A stretch of DNA of 64,000 nt from Nonomuraea polychroma (GTDB lineage Bacteria > Actinomycetota > Actinomycetes > Streptosporangiales > Streptosporangiaceae): assembly GCF_004011505.1 (NCBI RefSeq), contig NZ_SAUN01000001.1:7157501-7221500 (forward strand). Direction: 5' to 3'. The stretch's first letter is position 1. Each line of letters starts with the position of its first letter. Under the pieces are notes generated by a model that worked only from the letters and a program-made list of their open reading frames with translations, made no database searches and was not told the DNA's origin. Of this stretch, positions 24,960-34,714 are shown piece after piece. The position numbers and the translations under genes are program-made.

Positions 24960-25658
24960 TCACCTGGTGAGCTGGGCTGCCGCGCTGGACAGGAGCATGT
25001 CGAGGGCCGTCGGGTAGACGCTGTTGTTCATGCGGGCCACCAGCAGCGGTGCCGTGGCGGCGATGTTGGGGTGGGTGGCGGCGGGCAGGCGGGCGTACGT
25101 GTCCCGCCACACCTCCTCGTCGGCCTCCCGCGCGGCCGCGGGCAGGGCCAGCGTGGCGGCGTCGAGGATGGAGAAGGCCAGGCTCTGGTCGATGAAGGCG
25201 TGGTAGATGCGCACCGCGTCGGCGTCCGGGAAGCCCGCGCCGCGCAGGACGCCGAGGATCGTCTCGTCTGCCGCCACCTCGTTCGGGAGTCCCGTGACGC
25301 GACTGGCGGTCAGGACTGCGGCCTGGGGGTGGGCCAGGTAGGCGTGATGGATGCGCAGCCCGAGCTCGCGGAGGTCGGATCGCCAGTCGCCGGTGGACCG
25401 CCAGCCGGCCATGGCGTGGGCGATCAGCTCGTCGGCGATGGCCAGGATGAGGTCGTCCATGCCGCGGAAGTAGCGGTAGACGGTGCTGGCATCGGCGCCC
25501 AGGGCGAGACCGAGGCGCCGGGCGGTCAGGCCGGCCGCGCCGTGCTCACGCAACATGCGCAGCGCGGTCTCGACGATGAGCTGGTGGGTGAGGACCTGGC
25601 CCTGTTTGGTGGGGCGGCGCCGCCGCCGGCCCGCCTCGGGCACCACCCGTTTCGGCAT
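24960..25658 (-). CDS. TetR-family transcriptional repressor
   Basis: 232 aa. ATG at 25658 is preceded by AAGGAGG at a six-base spacing, which fixes the start. The N-terminal helix-turn-helix reads IVETALRMLREHGAAGLTARRLGLALGADASTVYRYF, the hallmark of TetR proteins. The C-terminal ligand domain resembles the TetR_C class of tetracycline/multidrug repressors. It is divergent from the saccharopine-dehydrogenase-like gene, and a palindrome lies between them, so it probably represses both itself and that operon until a ligand binds. Confidence 0.9.
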   Translation of the reverse strand: MPKRVVPEAGRRRRRPTKQGQVLTHQLIVETALRMLREHGAAGLTARRLGLALGADASTVYRYFRGMDDLILAIADELIAHAMAGWRSTGDWRSDLRELGLRIHHAYLAHPQAAVLTASRVTGLPNEVAADETILGVLRGAGFPDADAVRIYHAFIDQSLAFSILDAATLALPAAAREADEEVWRDTYARLPAATHPNIAATAPLLVARMNNSVYPTALDMLLSSAAAQLTR

Positions 25659-25675
25659 CGAAGCCCTCCTTATGC

Positions 25676-25692
25676 CAACGCCATTGACGTTG
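25676..25692. promoter_or_regulatory. candidate TetR operator
   Basis: CAACGCCA-T-TGACGTTG is a near-perfect palindrome (7 of 8 positions per half-site). It lies 18 bases upstream of the TetR start and 73 bases from the divergent dehydrogenase start. Position and symmetry fit autoregulation by the adjacent TetR protein. Confidence 0.6.
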
Positions 25693-25731
25693 ATGAGCGT
25701 AGTCGAGTTGGATGAAGGACACAGCCACTCA

Positions 25732-25749
25732 AAAGCGGATAAAGCGGAT
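25732..25749. repeat. tandem 9-bp direct repeat
   Basis: AAAGCGGAT occurs twice head to tail and is followed by the related AAAAGGAT, which supplies the ribosome binding site of the dehydrogenase gene at 25765. It could be a second regulator site or simple slippage in an AT-richer leader. Confidence 0.4.
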
Positions 25750-25764
25750 AAAAGGATTATTGTC

Positions 25765-26985
25765 ATGCGTATCCTTCTCGTAGGAGCCGGCGGGGTGGGA
25801 ACCGCCATCACGCGGATCGCCGCTCGCCGCCCGTTCTTCGACCACATGGTGGTCGCCGACTACGACCTCCCCCGCGCCAAGGCGGCCGTCGCCGCACTGG
25901 GCGAGCACGCGACCAGGTTCACCCCCGCCAGGATCGACGCCGCCGACGCCGCGGCCGTCACCGCACTGCTCCATGAACACGCGTGCGACGTGCTGCTCAA
26001 CGCCACCGACCCGCGTTTCGTGTTGCCGCTGTTCGAGGCGGCGCTGGCCGCCGGCGTCGACTACCTCGACATGGCCATGTCGATGTCGAAGCCGCACCCG
26101 GAGCGCCCGTACGAGGAGGTCGGCGTCAAGCTGGGCGACGAGCAGTTCGCCAGGGAAAAGGAGTGGACGGGGAAAGGCAGGCTGGCGCTGGTCGGCATGG
26201 GCGTGGAGCCGGGGCTCGCCGACGTGTTCGCCAGGTACGCCGCCGACGAGCTCTTCGACGAGATCGAGGAGATCGGCATCAGGGACGGCGCCAACCTCAC
26301 CGTCGACGGCTACGAGTTCGCCCCGTCGTTCTCCATCTGGACCACGATCGAGGAGTGCCTGAACCCGCCGGTCATCTATGAAAAGGACCGCGGCTGGTAC
26401 ACGACGGAGCCGTTCAGCGAGCCGGAGGTCTTCGACTTCCCCGAAGGCATCGGCCCGGTCGAGTGCGTGAACGTCGAGCACGAGGAGGTGCTGCTCGTCC
26501 CCCGGTGGATCCCGGCGCGGAAGGTCACCTTCAAGTACGGCCTCGGCGAGGAGTTCATCGGCACGCTCAAGACCCTGCACGCGCTCGGCGTGGACAGCAC
26601 CGAGCCGGTCCCCGTCAGGACCGATCAAGGCACGGCCCGGGTGGCGCCGCGCGACGTGGTCGCAGCGGTCCTGCCCGACCCGGCCGGGCTCGGCGACCGT
26701 ATGCACGGCAAGACCTGCGCCGGCACCTGGGTGAAGGGACTCAAGGACGGCCGGCCGCGCGAGGTGTACCTGTACCACGTGGTGGACAACCAGTGGTCGA
26801 TGCGCGAGTACGGTTCCCAGGCCGTGGTCTGGCAGACCGCCGTCAACCCGGTGATCGCGCTGGAACTGCTGGCGAGCGGGGTCTGGAAGGGCACGGGCGT
26901 GCTGGGTCCCGAGGCGTTCGAGCCGCGCCCGTTCCTGGACCTGCTGGTGCAGTACGACTCACCATGGGGCATACGGGAGCAGTGA
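25765..26985 (+). CDS. saccharopine dehydrogenase family protein
   Basis: 406 aa from the ATG at 25765 (AAAGGA nine bases upstream). N-terminal Rossmann motif MRILLVGAGGVGTAITRI. The family blocks LLNATDPRFVLPLFEAALAAGVDYLDMAM and LVGMGVEPGLADVFARYAADELF are clear, followed by the catalytic alpha/beta domain (GYEFAPSFSIWTTIEE). Relatives act as saccharopine reductases/dehydrogenases, carboxynorspermidine dehydrogenases or lysine-pathway oxidoreductases, forming or cleaving a C-N bond with NAD(P). Followed after 14 bases by the IlvD-like gene, making a TetR-controlled two-gene unit. The exact reaction is unknown. Confidence 0.85.
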   Translation: MRILLVGAGGVGTAITRIAARRPFFDHMVVADYDLPRAKAAVAALGEHATRFTPARIDAADAAAVTALLHEHACDVLLNATDPRFVLPLFEAALAAGVDYLDMAMSMSKPHPERPYEEVGVKLGDEQFAREKEWTGKGRLALVGMGVEPGLADVFARYAADELFDEIEEIGIRDGANLTVDGYEFAPSFSIWTTIEECLNPPVIYEKDRGWYTTEPFSEPEVFDFPEGIGPVECVNVEHEEVLLVPRWIPARKVTFKYGLGEEFIGTLKTLHALGVDSTEPVPVRTDQGTARVAPRDVVAAVLPDPAGLGDRMHGKTCAGTWVKGLKDGRPREVYLYHVVDNQWSMREYGSQAVVWQTAVNPVIALELLASGVWKGTGVLGPEAFEPRPFLDLLVQYDSPWGIREQ

Positions 26986-26999
26986 GGAATCATGGACAT

Positions 27000-28661
<1,662 letters not shown>

Positions 28662-28729
28662 CGGCGGCTATGCTGCCCATTGACGTGTCGGCAGTGCCCG
28701 GAGAGGGCGTTCCAGAGGAGACTTACGCG

Positions 28730-28816
28730 ATGTACAAGGAGTTCGCTGTCGAGGCCGTGATGTGGCTGGTCCCGGTCGCCGTGCTGATCGGGGTAGCGCT
28801 CCTCGTCACCGCGTGA
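28730..28816 (+). CDS. small membrane peptide, 28 aa
   Basis: ATG at 28730 with GAGGAG upstream, encoding a short acidic/aromatic start (MYKEFAVEA) and a single 17-19 residue hydrophobic helix (VMWLVPVAVLIGVALLVTA) to the end. An in-frame ATG at 28671 would add 20 residues. Similar tiny single-helix proteins are often missed in annotation. Function unknown. Confidence 0.45.
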   Translation: MYKEFAVEAVMWLVPVAVLIGVALLVTA

Positions 28817-28854
28817 GCCGTGCGGGCCGAGCCGAAGGCCCGGCCCGCCTTCAC

Positions 28855-29283
28855 TCAGCGGTAATACCTGTAGGCCACGTACGTGCTGGCGTACTTGTAG
28901 TAACGACCTCGGTAGTCGAGGAAGTCGTTCCACATGTTGGCCAGCGTGCGCGTGCGCACGGTGCAGCTGGCCCAGCCCACCCCGTACGGCCGGATCGAGC
29001 CGACGTAGTCGTAGCAGGCGCCGGCCTTCCTGCCGTTGATGCGCAGCTTCACGTTGAGCTTGACGTTGAAGAGCCGCTTGCCCGAGATGTTCTTGATCCG
29101 GACCTTGATCCGGCAGGTCTCCTCGCAGTGACCCCAGTAGCTCTTGGTGCGGATCAGCTGCGCGCCGGTGGCCGACGTCGAAGCGTCCACGCCGGACGAT
29201 GAGGAGGACGCGGCGGCCGGTGCGGCCATGAGCGTGGTCGCGGCAGCCGCCACTAAGACCGTGCCGGCAAGACTCTTGATCAT
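28855..29283 (-). CDS. secreted protein, unknown function
   Basis: 142 aa with a clear Sec signal peptide (MIKSLAGTVLVAAAATTLMA, cleavage near APAAA-S). The mature part is small, rich in Tyr, Arg and Lys, with four cysteines (HCEETCRIKV, ACYDY, ASCTVR) that could form two disulfides. Strands such as CRIKVRIKNISGKRLFNVKL suggest a beta-sandwich. No enzyme motif is seen. Probably an exported structural or inhibitory domain. Confidence 0.72.
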   Translation of the reverse strand: MIKSLAGTVLVAAAATTLMAAPAAASSSSSGVDASTSATGAQLIRTKSYWGHCEETCRIKVRIKNISGKRLFNVKLNVKLRINGRKAGACYDYVGSIRPYGVGWASCTVRTRTLANMWNDFLDYRGRYYKYASTYVAYRYYR

Positions 29284-29429
29284 TCTGCCCCCTGTGCAGA
29301 AGATGGTCGCTCCCCCCTGTCGGCAGCGACTCGTACCGGTCCGACTACTATCAGGAATACGGACTGATCCACATTTGAGGGCGATGATCCGATACGAAAC
29401 GGTTATTCGCTTATATCGGCCTTATGGGG

Positions 29430-30323
29430 TTACGAGGCCCACGCCAGCAGCGGCCCTCCCTGCCTGAGCCGTTTCAGCGCCTGCTTCTCCAGCTGGCGGA
29501 TCCTTTCCCTGGTCAGGCCCAGTTGCTCGCCGATCTCGGTGTACGTCTGGACCTGCTGACCACTGAGGCCGTACCTGAGGCTGATGATGAACGCCTCACG
29601 CGGCGGCAGCATCGTGACCACCTGGTAAAGCTCGTCGCTCATCGCCCGGCGCTCGGTCGCCTCCTGCACCTGCACCCCGTCCTCGTCGGCGATCATGTCC
29701 CCGATCCGGCCCTCCCCGTGCTCGCCGACCGGGATGTCCAGACTGACCATCTCCTGCGCGAGCACACGTAACGAGGCGACCTGCTCCGGCGAGCGATCGG
29801 CAGCCTCGGCGAGCTCGGCGTCGGCCGGTTCCCTCCCCAGCTCCGCGGCGAGCTGCCGCTCGACCCTGATCAGCCGCGACAGCTCCTCCGCCACGTGGAT
29901 CGGCAGCCGGACGATGCGGCTCTTGTCGTGGATGCCGCGCTCGATGGCCTGGCGGATCCACCACATCCCGTACGTGGAGAACTTGTATCCCCGCCGGTAG
30001 TCGAACTTCTCCACCGCCCTGATCAGCCCCAGATTGCCCTCCTGGATGACGTCGAGCAGCGGCAACCCCCGGAAGGCGTAGCGTCTGGCGGTGGCCACCA
30101 CCAGCCGGAGGTTGGACCTGATCAGCAGGTCCTTGGCGCGTTGCCCATCGAGTGCGACGAGTTCGAGCTCGGGCGTGCCGGCGCCGCGCTCGATCAGATG
30201 GCCCGCGTAGAGGCCTGCCTCGATCCGCCGGGCGAGGTCGACTTCGTCCGCGGCGGAGAGCAAGGGGGTCTTTCCGATCTGCTCCAGATACATGCCGAGC
30301 AGATCGGGCTCTTCGGACGACAT
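29430..30323 (-). CDS. sigma-70 family RNA polymerase sigma factor, group 2 (RpoD-like)
   Basis: 297 aa. Region 1.2 (DLLGMYLEQIGKTPLLSAADE), region 2 (LIRSNLRLVVATARRYAFRGLPLLDVIQEGNLGLIRAVEKF and the -10-binding YKFSTYGMWWIRQAI), region 3 and region 4 (LTRERIRQLEKQALKRLR) are complete, with a shortened N terminus. This fits a non-essential principal-like sigma factor of the HrdA/SigB kind. The upstream STAS gene ends nine bases before its start, so the two are one transcription unit and the sigma factor may be controlled by partner switching. Confidence 0.93.
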   Translation of the reverse strand: MSSEEPDLLGMYLEQIGKTPLLSAADEVDLARRIEAGLYAGHLIERGAGTPELELVALDGQRAKDLLIRSNLRLVVATARRYAFRGLPLLDVIQEGNLGLIRAVEKFDYRRGYKFSTYGMWWIRQAIERGIHDKSRIVRLPIHVAEELSRLIRVERQLAAELGREPADAELAEAADRSPEQVASLRVLAQEMVSLDIPVGEHGEGRIGDMIADEDGVQVQEATERRAMSDELYQVVTMLPPREAFIISLRYGLSGQQVQTYTEIGEQLGLTRERIRQLEKQALKRLRQGGPLLAWAS

Positions 30324-30332
30324 GCCCGGGAA

Positions 30333-30719
30333 CTACCCGGTAAACGGCGGCGAATTCCCGTCGTCGTTGAGTTCGGCGATGGCCAGCTCGGCTGTGCTGC
30401 GGATGTCGAAGAACTTGTCCAGCGCGGTGATCGCGAACAGGTGCTTGCACCTGCCGTTGAGCCCGGACAGCAGCAGCCGGCCGCCTGAAGCCGTGACGGC
30501 CTTGTGCAGGTAGACCAGCACGGACAGCCCTGAGGAGTCGCACACGCTGACGGCCTGCATGTCGATGACGAGAAGCGGGGGCTGGGTCAGGTCGAGGGCC
30601 TTGGTGACCCGGTCACGGACCTCCGCCGCGGAGCCGAAGTCGAAGTCCCCCGTCAATCGCGCAATGACGCAGGGTCCCTGGAGCCCGAGGCTGATCGACA
30701 AGGCCTGCTCCGAAGTCAC
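30333..30719 (-). CDS. STAS-domain anti-sigma factor antagonist
   Basis: About 128 aa from a GTG at 30719 (VTSEQALSISLGLQGP); a TTG 12 codons earlier is possible. The SpoIIAA/RsbV-type core LLVIDMQAVSVCDSSGLSVLVYLHKAV carries the DSSGL motif whose serine is phosphorylated by RsbW-type kinases. Such proteins release sigma factors by binding the anti-sigma kinase. Located nine bases upstream of the sigma-factor gene. No anti-sigma kinase is adjacent, but a MEDS-HATPase gene lies at 36 kb. Confidence 0.87.
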   Translation of the reverse strand: MTSEQALSISLGLQGPCVIARLTGDFDFGSAAEVRDRVTKALDLTQPPLLVIDMQAVSVCDSSGLSVLVYLHKAVTASGGRLLLSGLNGRCKHLFAITALDKFFDIRSTAELAIAELNDDGNSPPFTG

Positions 30720-30760
30720 CCAGCTCCACCTACCCGCGTCGCTCTCCCGATCCAACCACT

Positions 30761-31738
30761 TTACGAGAAGTAGCGCTTCGGGTTGAACACCAGCATCTGC
30801 TCAATCTGCTCATCGGTCACACCCGAGTCCAGCAGTGCGGCCAAGACGTCGTCGTGAATGTGATCGTAGCGCCAGTTGGGCGCGAGCGTGGCGTGGGCCT
30901 CGTCCCAGGCGCCGCCGAAGTAGTCCATGAAGCAGGCGGCGTCGTGGCTGAGCACCATGCGGTCGGCGTATCCACGCTCGCACAACGCCGCGATCGTGGC
31001 CACGCGCTGCGCGGTCGGGTTGTAGACGTCCAGGCCGAATCTGTCCATCCCGAGCGTCGCGCCGGTGTCGGCCAGCCGCATGAGGTAGCCGAGGTCGTTG
31101 CTGTCGCCCGCGTGCCCGACGACCACCTTCGTCAGGTCCACTCCTTCCTTGGCGAACAGGTCCAGCGCGATCAGCCCGCTCTGGGTGAAGGAGTTCGTGT
31201 GGACGGTGATCGGCGCGCCGGTGCGCAGGTGGGCCTGCGCGACCGCCCGGCAGATGCGCTCGACGCCGGGGGTCAGGCCTTTTGCCTCGACCACGCACTT
31301 CAGGAACGCCGCCTTCACCCCGGTGTCGGCGATGCCGTCGGTGAGGTCGCGGACGAAGTCGTCGATCATCGGGTCGGGTATGTCCATGAGCAGGCCGGGG
31401 CCGCGGTGCTCGTACTGGTGCGGCAGTTCCTCGAAGGAGTAGATGCCGGTCGCGACGATGATGTTCAGGCCCGGCACGTGCTCCGCGATGCGCTGGATAC
31501 GCGGGATGTACCTGCCGAGGCCCCACACCGTCGGGTCGACGAGTGTCCGCACGCCCTTCGCGGTCACGGCGTTGAGCTTGGCGATCGCGTCCGCCACCCG
31601 GTATTCCTCGTCCCACCAGGCGCCCCTGCCGTAGTTGTCCAGGTGCTCGGTGGCCATGAAGAAGATGTGCTCGTGCATCAGGGTCTGACCGAGGTCGTCG
31701 ACGTCCACCGGGCCGCGGACGGTGTTGACGGTGGGCAT
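30761..31738 (-). CDS. phosphotriesterase-like metal hydrolase (PLL type)
   Basis: 325 aa; the ATG at 31738 has GGAGG five bases upstream. All binuclear-metal ligands of the phosphotriesterase family are visible: H22 and H24 (TLMHEHIFF), the lysine to be carbamylated in AAFLKCVVEAKG, ITVHTNSF, VVGHAGDSNDLGY and the catalytic Asp in VLSHDAACFMDYF. Family members are lactonases, phosphotriesterases or amide hydrolases. It lies between the STAS gene and metG on the same strand, 58 bases after metG, and may be read through from it. Natural substrate most likely a lactone; this is inference. Confidence 0.85.
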   Translation of the reverse strand: MPTVNTVRGPVDVDDLGQTLMHEHIFFMATEHLDNYGRGAWWDEEYRVADAIAKLNAVTAKGVRTLVDPTVWGLGRYIPRIQRIAEHVPGLNIIVATGIYSFEELPHQYEHRGPGLLMDIPDPMIDDFVRDLTDGIADTGVKAAFLKCVVEAKGLTPGVERICRAVAQAHLRTGAPITVHTNSFTQSGLIALDLFAKEGVDLTKVVVGHAGDSNDLGYLMRLADTGATLGMDRFGLDVYNPTAQRVATIAALCERGYADRMVLSHDAACFMDYFGGAWDEAHATLAPNWRYDHIHDDVLAALLDSGVTDEQIEQMLVFNPKRYFS

Positions 31739-31796
31739 GAAAGCCTCCATACCGGCTGGTCGGTGTGCGCCAACCTAGGCTGCCGCACGACCGCCG

Positions 31797-33203
31797 TCAA
31801 CCAGCGACTCTGGGGTAGAGGGGCTTGGGCCGGGCCAGGCGCGCGCCGCTCACCGCCGCGGCCACCCGGGCCGCCGCCGTGGGCAGGAACGGCTCCAGGT
31901 GTCCGGCCAGCGCCCGGCAGGCGTGCACGAGCGTGCCCAGCGACGCCTCTTGCCCGGCCCGCTCCTGTTGCCAGGGGCGGGTGCGTTCGACGTACCGGTT
32001 GGCCTCCTCGACGATCGTCCACACGGCTGCGGCCGCGCGCCGGAAGTCGTAGTCATCCAGCGCCTGGTGCACCGTGCCGGATACGTCGGCCAGGTTCTCG
32101 GCGGGTTCGGGCACGTGGCCGTCAAGGAAGCGGCAGACCATGGTGGCGACCCGGTTGACGAGGTTCCCCAGCCCGTTGGCCAGGTCTTCGTCGGCCCTGG
32201 CGATCAGGCGTTCCTCGGTGAAGTCGGCGTCGCCCACGCGCGGCACCTCGCGCAGCAGCCACCACCGCACGGCGTCCACGCCGTACGTGTCCACGAGCGC
32301 CACGGGATCGACCGCGCCGCCCGACGACTTGCTGATCTTCTGCCCGGCCACCGTGAGGTAGTCGTGCACGAAGATCTCCGTGGGCAGCGGCAGCCCGGCG
32401 GACAACAACATCGCGGGCCAGTACACGGCGTGGAACCTGATCACGCCCTTGCCCATGAGGTGCACCTTGCGCCGCTCCTCGGCCCACCACCGCTCGTAGT
32501 CGCCATCGCCGTCCAGCGCGGTGATGTAGTTGGCGAGCGCGTCCCACCACACGTAGACGACCTGGGCGGGATCACCCGGCACGGGGATGCCCCAGCCGCG
32601 GGCGCGGGCGGCCGACCGCGAGACGCTGATGTCCGACAACCCCGCCTCGACGAAGGCCAGCACCTCGTTCCGCCGCGCGATCGGCTCGATCCTGAGCCGC
32701 CCGCCGCGGATCAGCTCGCTCAGGGCGTCCTGGTAGCGGGAGAGCCGGAAGAACCAGTTCTCCTCCGACACCCGCTGCAGCGGCTCCCGGTGCCCTTCGG
32801 GGCAGGGTCCTTCGGCGTAGAACTGCTCGCAGCCCACGCAGTAGAGCCCTTCGTAGTGCCGCTGGTAGAGGTCGTGCTGAACGGCCCGCCAGATTCGCTC
32901 GACCCCGGCACGGTGCCCTGGATGGCTACTTGTCCGGATGAACGAGTCGAAGGACAGGTCCAGCGGACCGCGCAGCCCCTCGAACGCGGCCGCGTTCCTG
33001 TCCACCAACTCCCGCACCGGCACGCCCTCCGCCTCCGCGGCCAGCACGTTCTTCAGCGAGTTGTCGTCGGTGCCGGTCTGGAAGCGCACGGGTTCGCCGC
33101 GCCGCCGATGGTGTCTGGCCAGCACGTCGCCCTGGACCAGTTCCAGGGCGTGCCCGAGGTGCGGGCGGGCGTTGACGTAGGGGATGGTCGTCGTGATGTA
33201 CAT
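31797..33203 (-). CDS. metG: methionyl-tRNA synthetase
   Basis: 468 aa, class I synthetase. HLGH at residues 15-18 replaces HIGH, and QKISKSSGG (about 288-296) is the KMSKS loop. A zinc knuckle (C122, C125, C134, H138) sits in the connective domain and a helical anticodon-binding domain follows (about 330-440). It charges tRNA-Met. It has no C-terminal tRNA-binding extension and is shorter than common actinobacterial MetRS, so it may be a second, accessory enzyme. SD GGGAGG is six bases from the ATG. The 115-base leader encodes a short Met-containing peptide and alternative hairpins, suggesting control by Met-tRNA supply. Confidence 0.88.
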   Translation of the reverse strand: MYITTTIPYVNARPHLGHALELVQGDVLARHHRRRGEPVRFQTGTDDNSLKNVLAAEAEGVPVRELVDRNAAAFEGLRGPLDLSFDSFIRTSSHPGHRAGVERIWRAVQHDLYQRHYEGLYCVGCEQFYAEGPCPEGHREPLQRVSEENWFFRLSRYQDALSELIRGGRLRIEPIARRNEVLAFVEAGLSDISVSRSAARARGWGIPVPGDPAQVVYVWWDALANYITALDGDGDYERWWAEERRKVHLMGKGVIRFHAVYWPAMLLSAGLPLPTEIFVHDYLTVAGQKISKSSGGAVDPVALVDTYGVDAVRWWLLREVPRVGDADFTEERLIARADEDLANGLGNLVNRVATMVCRFLDGHVPEPAENLADVSGTVHQALDDYDFRRAAAAVWTIVEEANRYVERTRPWQQERAGQEASLGTLVHACRALAGHLEPFLPTAAARVAAAVSGARLARPKPLYPRVAG

Positions 33204-33285
33204 CGGATGCCTCCCGAGGGGCCCCCGAACACGACGTGAGGCCCCGGATCGCAGGGCCTCAACAAGACGTCGCCGATGAAACCCC
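33204..33285 (-). promoter_or_regulatory. putative attenuator hairpins ahead of metG
   Basis: Between the leader peptide stop and the metG start lies a strong hairpin: TGAGGCCC (33237-33244) pairs with GGGCCTCA (33254-33261), extended by CGACG/CGTCG (33232-33236 with 33268-33272). The sequence around the leader stop forms its own palindrome CCCCCTAGGGGG (33282-33293), and one arm (33289-33295) could instead pair with 33220-33226, beside the metG SD (33210-33215). These mutually exclusive pairings resemble a ribosome-mediated attenuator. No T-box core sequence is present. Confidence 0.5.
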
Positions 33286-33318
33286 CTAGGGGGCCATCAT
33301 CACCAACGAGATCGTCAT
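33286..33318 (-). CDS. metG leader peptide MTISLVMMAP
   Basis: Eleven codons including the TAG stop, ATG at 33318 with AGGATGGGGGC just upstream as a ribosome site. Codons 7 and 8 are both ATG, three codons before a stop buried in a perfect 12-base palindrome. A ribosome short of Met-tRNA would stall at codons 7-8 and block the palindrome. The peptide is too short for database annotation. Called from its position, tandem Met codons and the downstream hairpins. Confidence 0.5.
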   Translation of the reverse strand: MTISLVMMAP

Positions 33319-33380
33319 GCCCCCATCCTAGCCACCACCACGCCGCGCCAGCCAGCCGATATGACCGTCAGCGGCGCCGG

Positions 33381-33839
33381 TCAGGCGTTGGTGCGCGGGG
33401 CGGGGACCACCAGGACCGGCCGGTGCGTATGGTGCAGGACGCGGTCGGACGTGCTGCCGAGCAGGAGCGAGCGCACCCCGCCCAAGCCTCGGGTCCCGGT
33501 CACGATGAGGGTGGCGTCGATCTCGTCCGCCACGTCCACGATCGTCGCCCACACGGCCACCGAGTCCGCCTCGCACCGCGGGACGGCGTCCAGCCCGGCC
33601 TCCCGGGCCAGGTCGGCGCCGTGCCGCGCCAGCTTCCGCATCGCCTCGCCGATCGCCTCGTCGCCGGCGGTGTCGCCGTCGATGGTCATCATGAGCCCGG
33701 CCGACGCCCTCGCCGAGGTCGTCGCGAGCCGCTCCCACACCGTCAGCACGACGGCGGACTCGCCTCTCAAGATCTGGCCCGCGAAGGCGATCGCCGCCTT
33801 GGCGTCGTCGGACCCGTCGTACGCGATCAAAATCGTCAT
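33381..33839 (-). CDS. universal stress protein, ATP-binding type
   Basis: 152 aa from the ATG at 33839 (MTILIAYDGSDDAKAAIAFA), with GGAGG about nine bases upstream. The C-terminal ATP-binding signature GTRGLGGVRSLLLGSTSDRV fits G-2x-G-9x-G(S) of the UspA family. Cytoplasmic stress/dormancy protein. It precedes the metG leader and may share or contribute the promoter region. Confidence 0.88.
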   Translation of the reverse strand: MTILIAYDGSDDAKAAIAFAGQILRGESAVVLTVWERLATTSARASAGLMMTIDGDTAGDEAIGEAMRKLARHGADLAREAGLDAVPRCEADSVAVWATIVDVADEIDATLIVTGTRGLGGVRSLLLGSTSDRVLHHTHRPVLVVPAPRTNA

Positions 33840-33879
33840 CTCAGCCACCTCCCAGGGCCTCTATCCCCGGCTGGGGCTT

Positions 33880-34500
33880 TCACGCCTGGCGGACGGCCGG
33901 CCGTCCCACGAGCGAGTGCCGGAGCATCGACAGCCCGGCCAGCGCCAGGACGCCGAGCTCGGTCACGACCACCGCCCGCTGGGTCAGCCCGGCCGGGATG
34001 TCGTCGTTGGTGAGCGGGATGCCGAACATGCGCACCACGTACGGGATGACGACCAGCACGAGCGCGCCGAGCGCCAGCGCACACAGGATCTTCATCGCTT
34101 TGGCGTACCGGATCCTGGCCTTGACCAGCAGCAACCCGGCCACGGGCATCACCAGGAAGGCGGCGAAGGCGGCGTACCGGTGAATGCCTCCCGACAGGGA
34201 CAGCGGCAGGCCGGGCGGGTCGGTGGGAAAGGCGCCGATGAGGAACATGCTCGCACCCCAGGCCAGCAGCAGCCCCACGACCCAGCGGTTCACGCCGGTC
34301 CGGCGCATGGCCTCCGCGATCAGCGCCGAGCCCACCGCGAACAAGGTCAGCGAGGCCGGCAGGAGCCAGCCGGACTCCTGGAAGGCGTACTCGCTGATGA
34401 CGCTGTGCAACGGGTCGAGGCCGGCCTCCGCGTGGAGAGTGAGCATGGCGCCGGTCCCGATGCCGATGGCCGCGAATCCACTGACAAGCAATCCCTTCAT
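33880..34500 (-). CDS. DUF998 membrane protein
   Basis: 206 aa with six hydrophobic segments. DPLHSVISEYAFQESGWLLPASLTLFAVGS (quoted in part: LHSVISEYAFQESGW) and GIHRYAAFAAFLVMPVAGLLL match the DUF998 family of unknown membrane proteins. Starts at ATG 34500. Upstream 34570-34582 holds the AT-rich palindrome CCTAATACTTAGG, perhaps promoter or operator. Forms a probable unit with the stress-protein gene 40 bases downstream. Confidence 0.8.
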   Translation of the reverse strand: MKGLLVSGFAAIGIGTGAMLTLHAEAGLDPLHSVISEYAFQESGWLLPASLTLFAVGSALIAEAMRRTGVNRWVVGLLLAWGASMFLIGAFPTDPPGLPLSLSGGIHRYAAFAAFLVMPVAGLLLVKARIRYAKAMKILCALALGALVLVVIPYVVRMFGIPLTNDDIPAGLTQRAVVVTELGVLALAGLSMLRHSLVGRPAVRQA

Positions 34501-34681
34501 GCCTCAAAGCTCGTGGAACGCGGCATTCCCGAGTATCGGAGATCGGCCCGAAGCGGCCCTGAAGCATCCCCTAATACTTAGGTCGGGGCACCCCTGGACC
34601 AGGCTCGCTGACCTGTGCGGACGTGACCCTGGGTAGGGCCTGCCCCCTCAGGGTAGGTACCGGGGCCTCCCCTTGATTTGA

Positions 34682-34699
34682 CTTAGAGCGCGCTCGAAG
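34682..34699 (+). promoter_or_regulatory. MerR-type operator/promoter
   Basis: CTTAGAGCG-CGCTCGAAG is an 18-base near-perfect palindrome (8 of 9 positions per half-site) starting inside a -35-like TTGACT (34678-34683). About 19 bases separate that -35 from the GACCCT -10-like region, the over-long spacer that MerR proteins correct by twisting DNA. The MerR gene starts 15 bases downstream. Confidence 0.65.
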
Positions 34700-34714
34700 G
34701 GCGACCCTGACAAC

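Noticed and set aside
33204..33360. T-box riboswitch for metG
   Set aside because: No AGGGTGG-ACCGCG type antiterminator core was seen; the leader-peptide explanation fits better.
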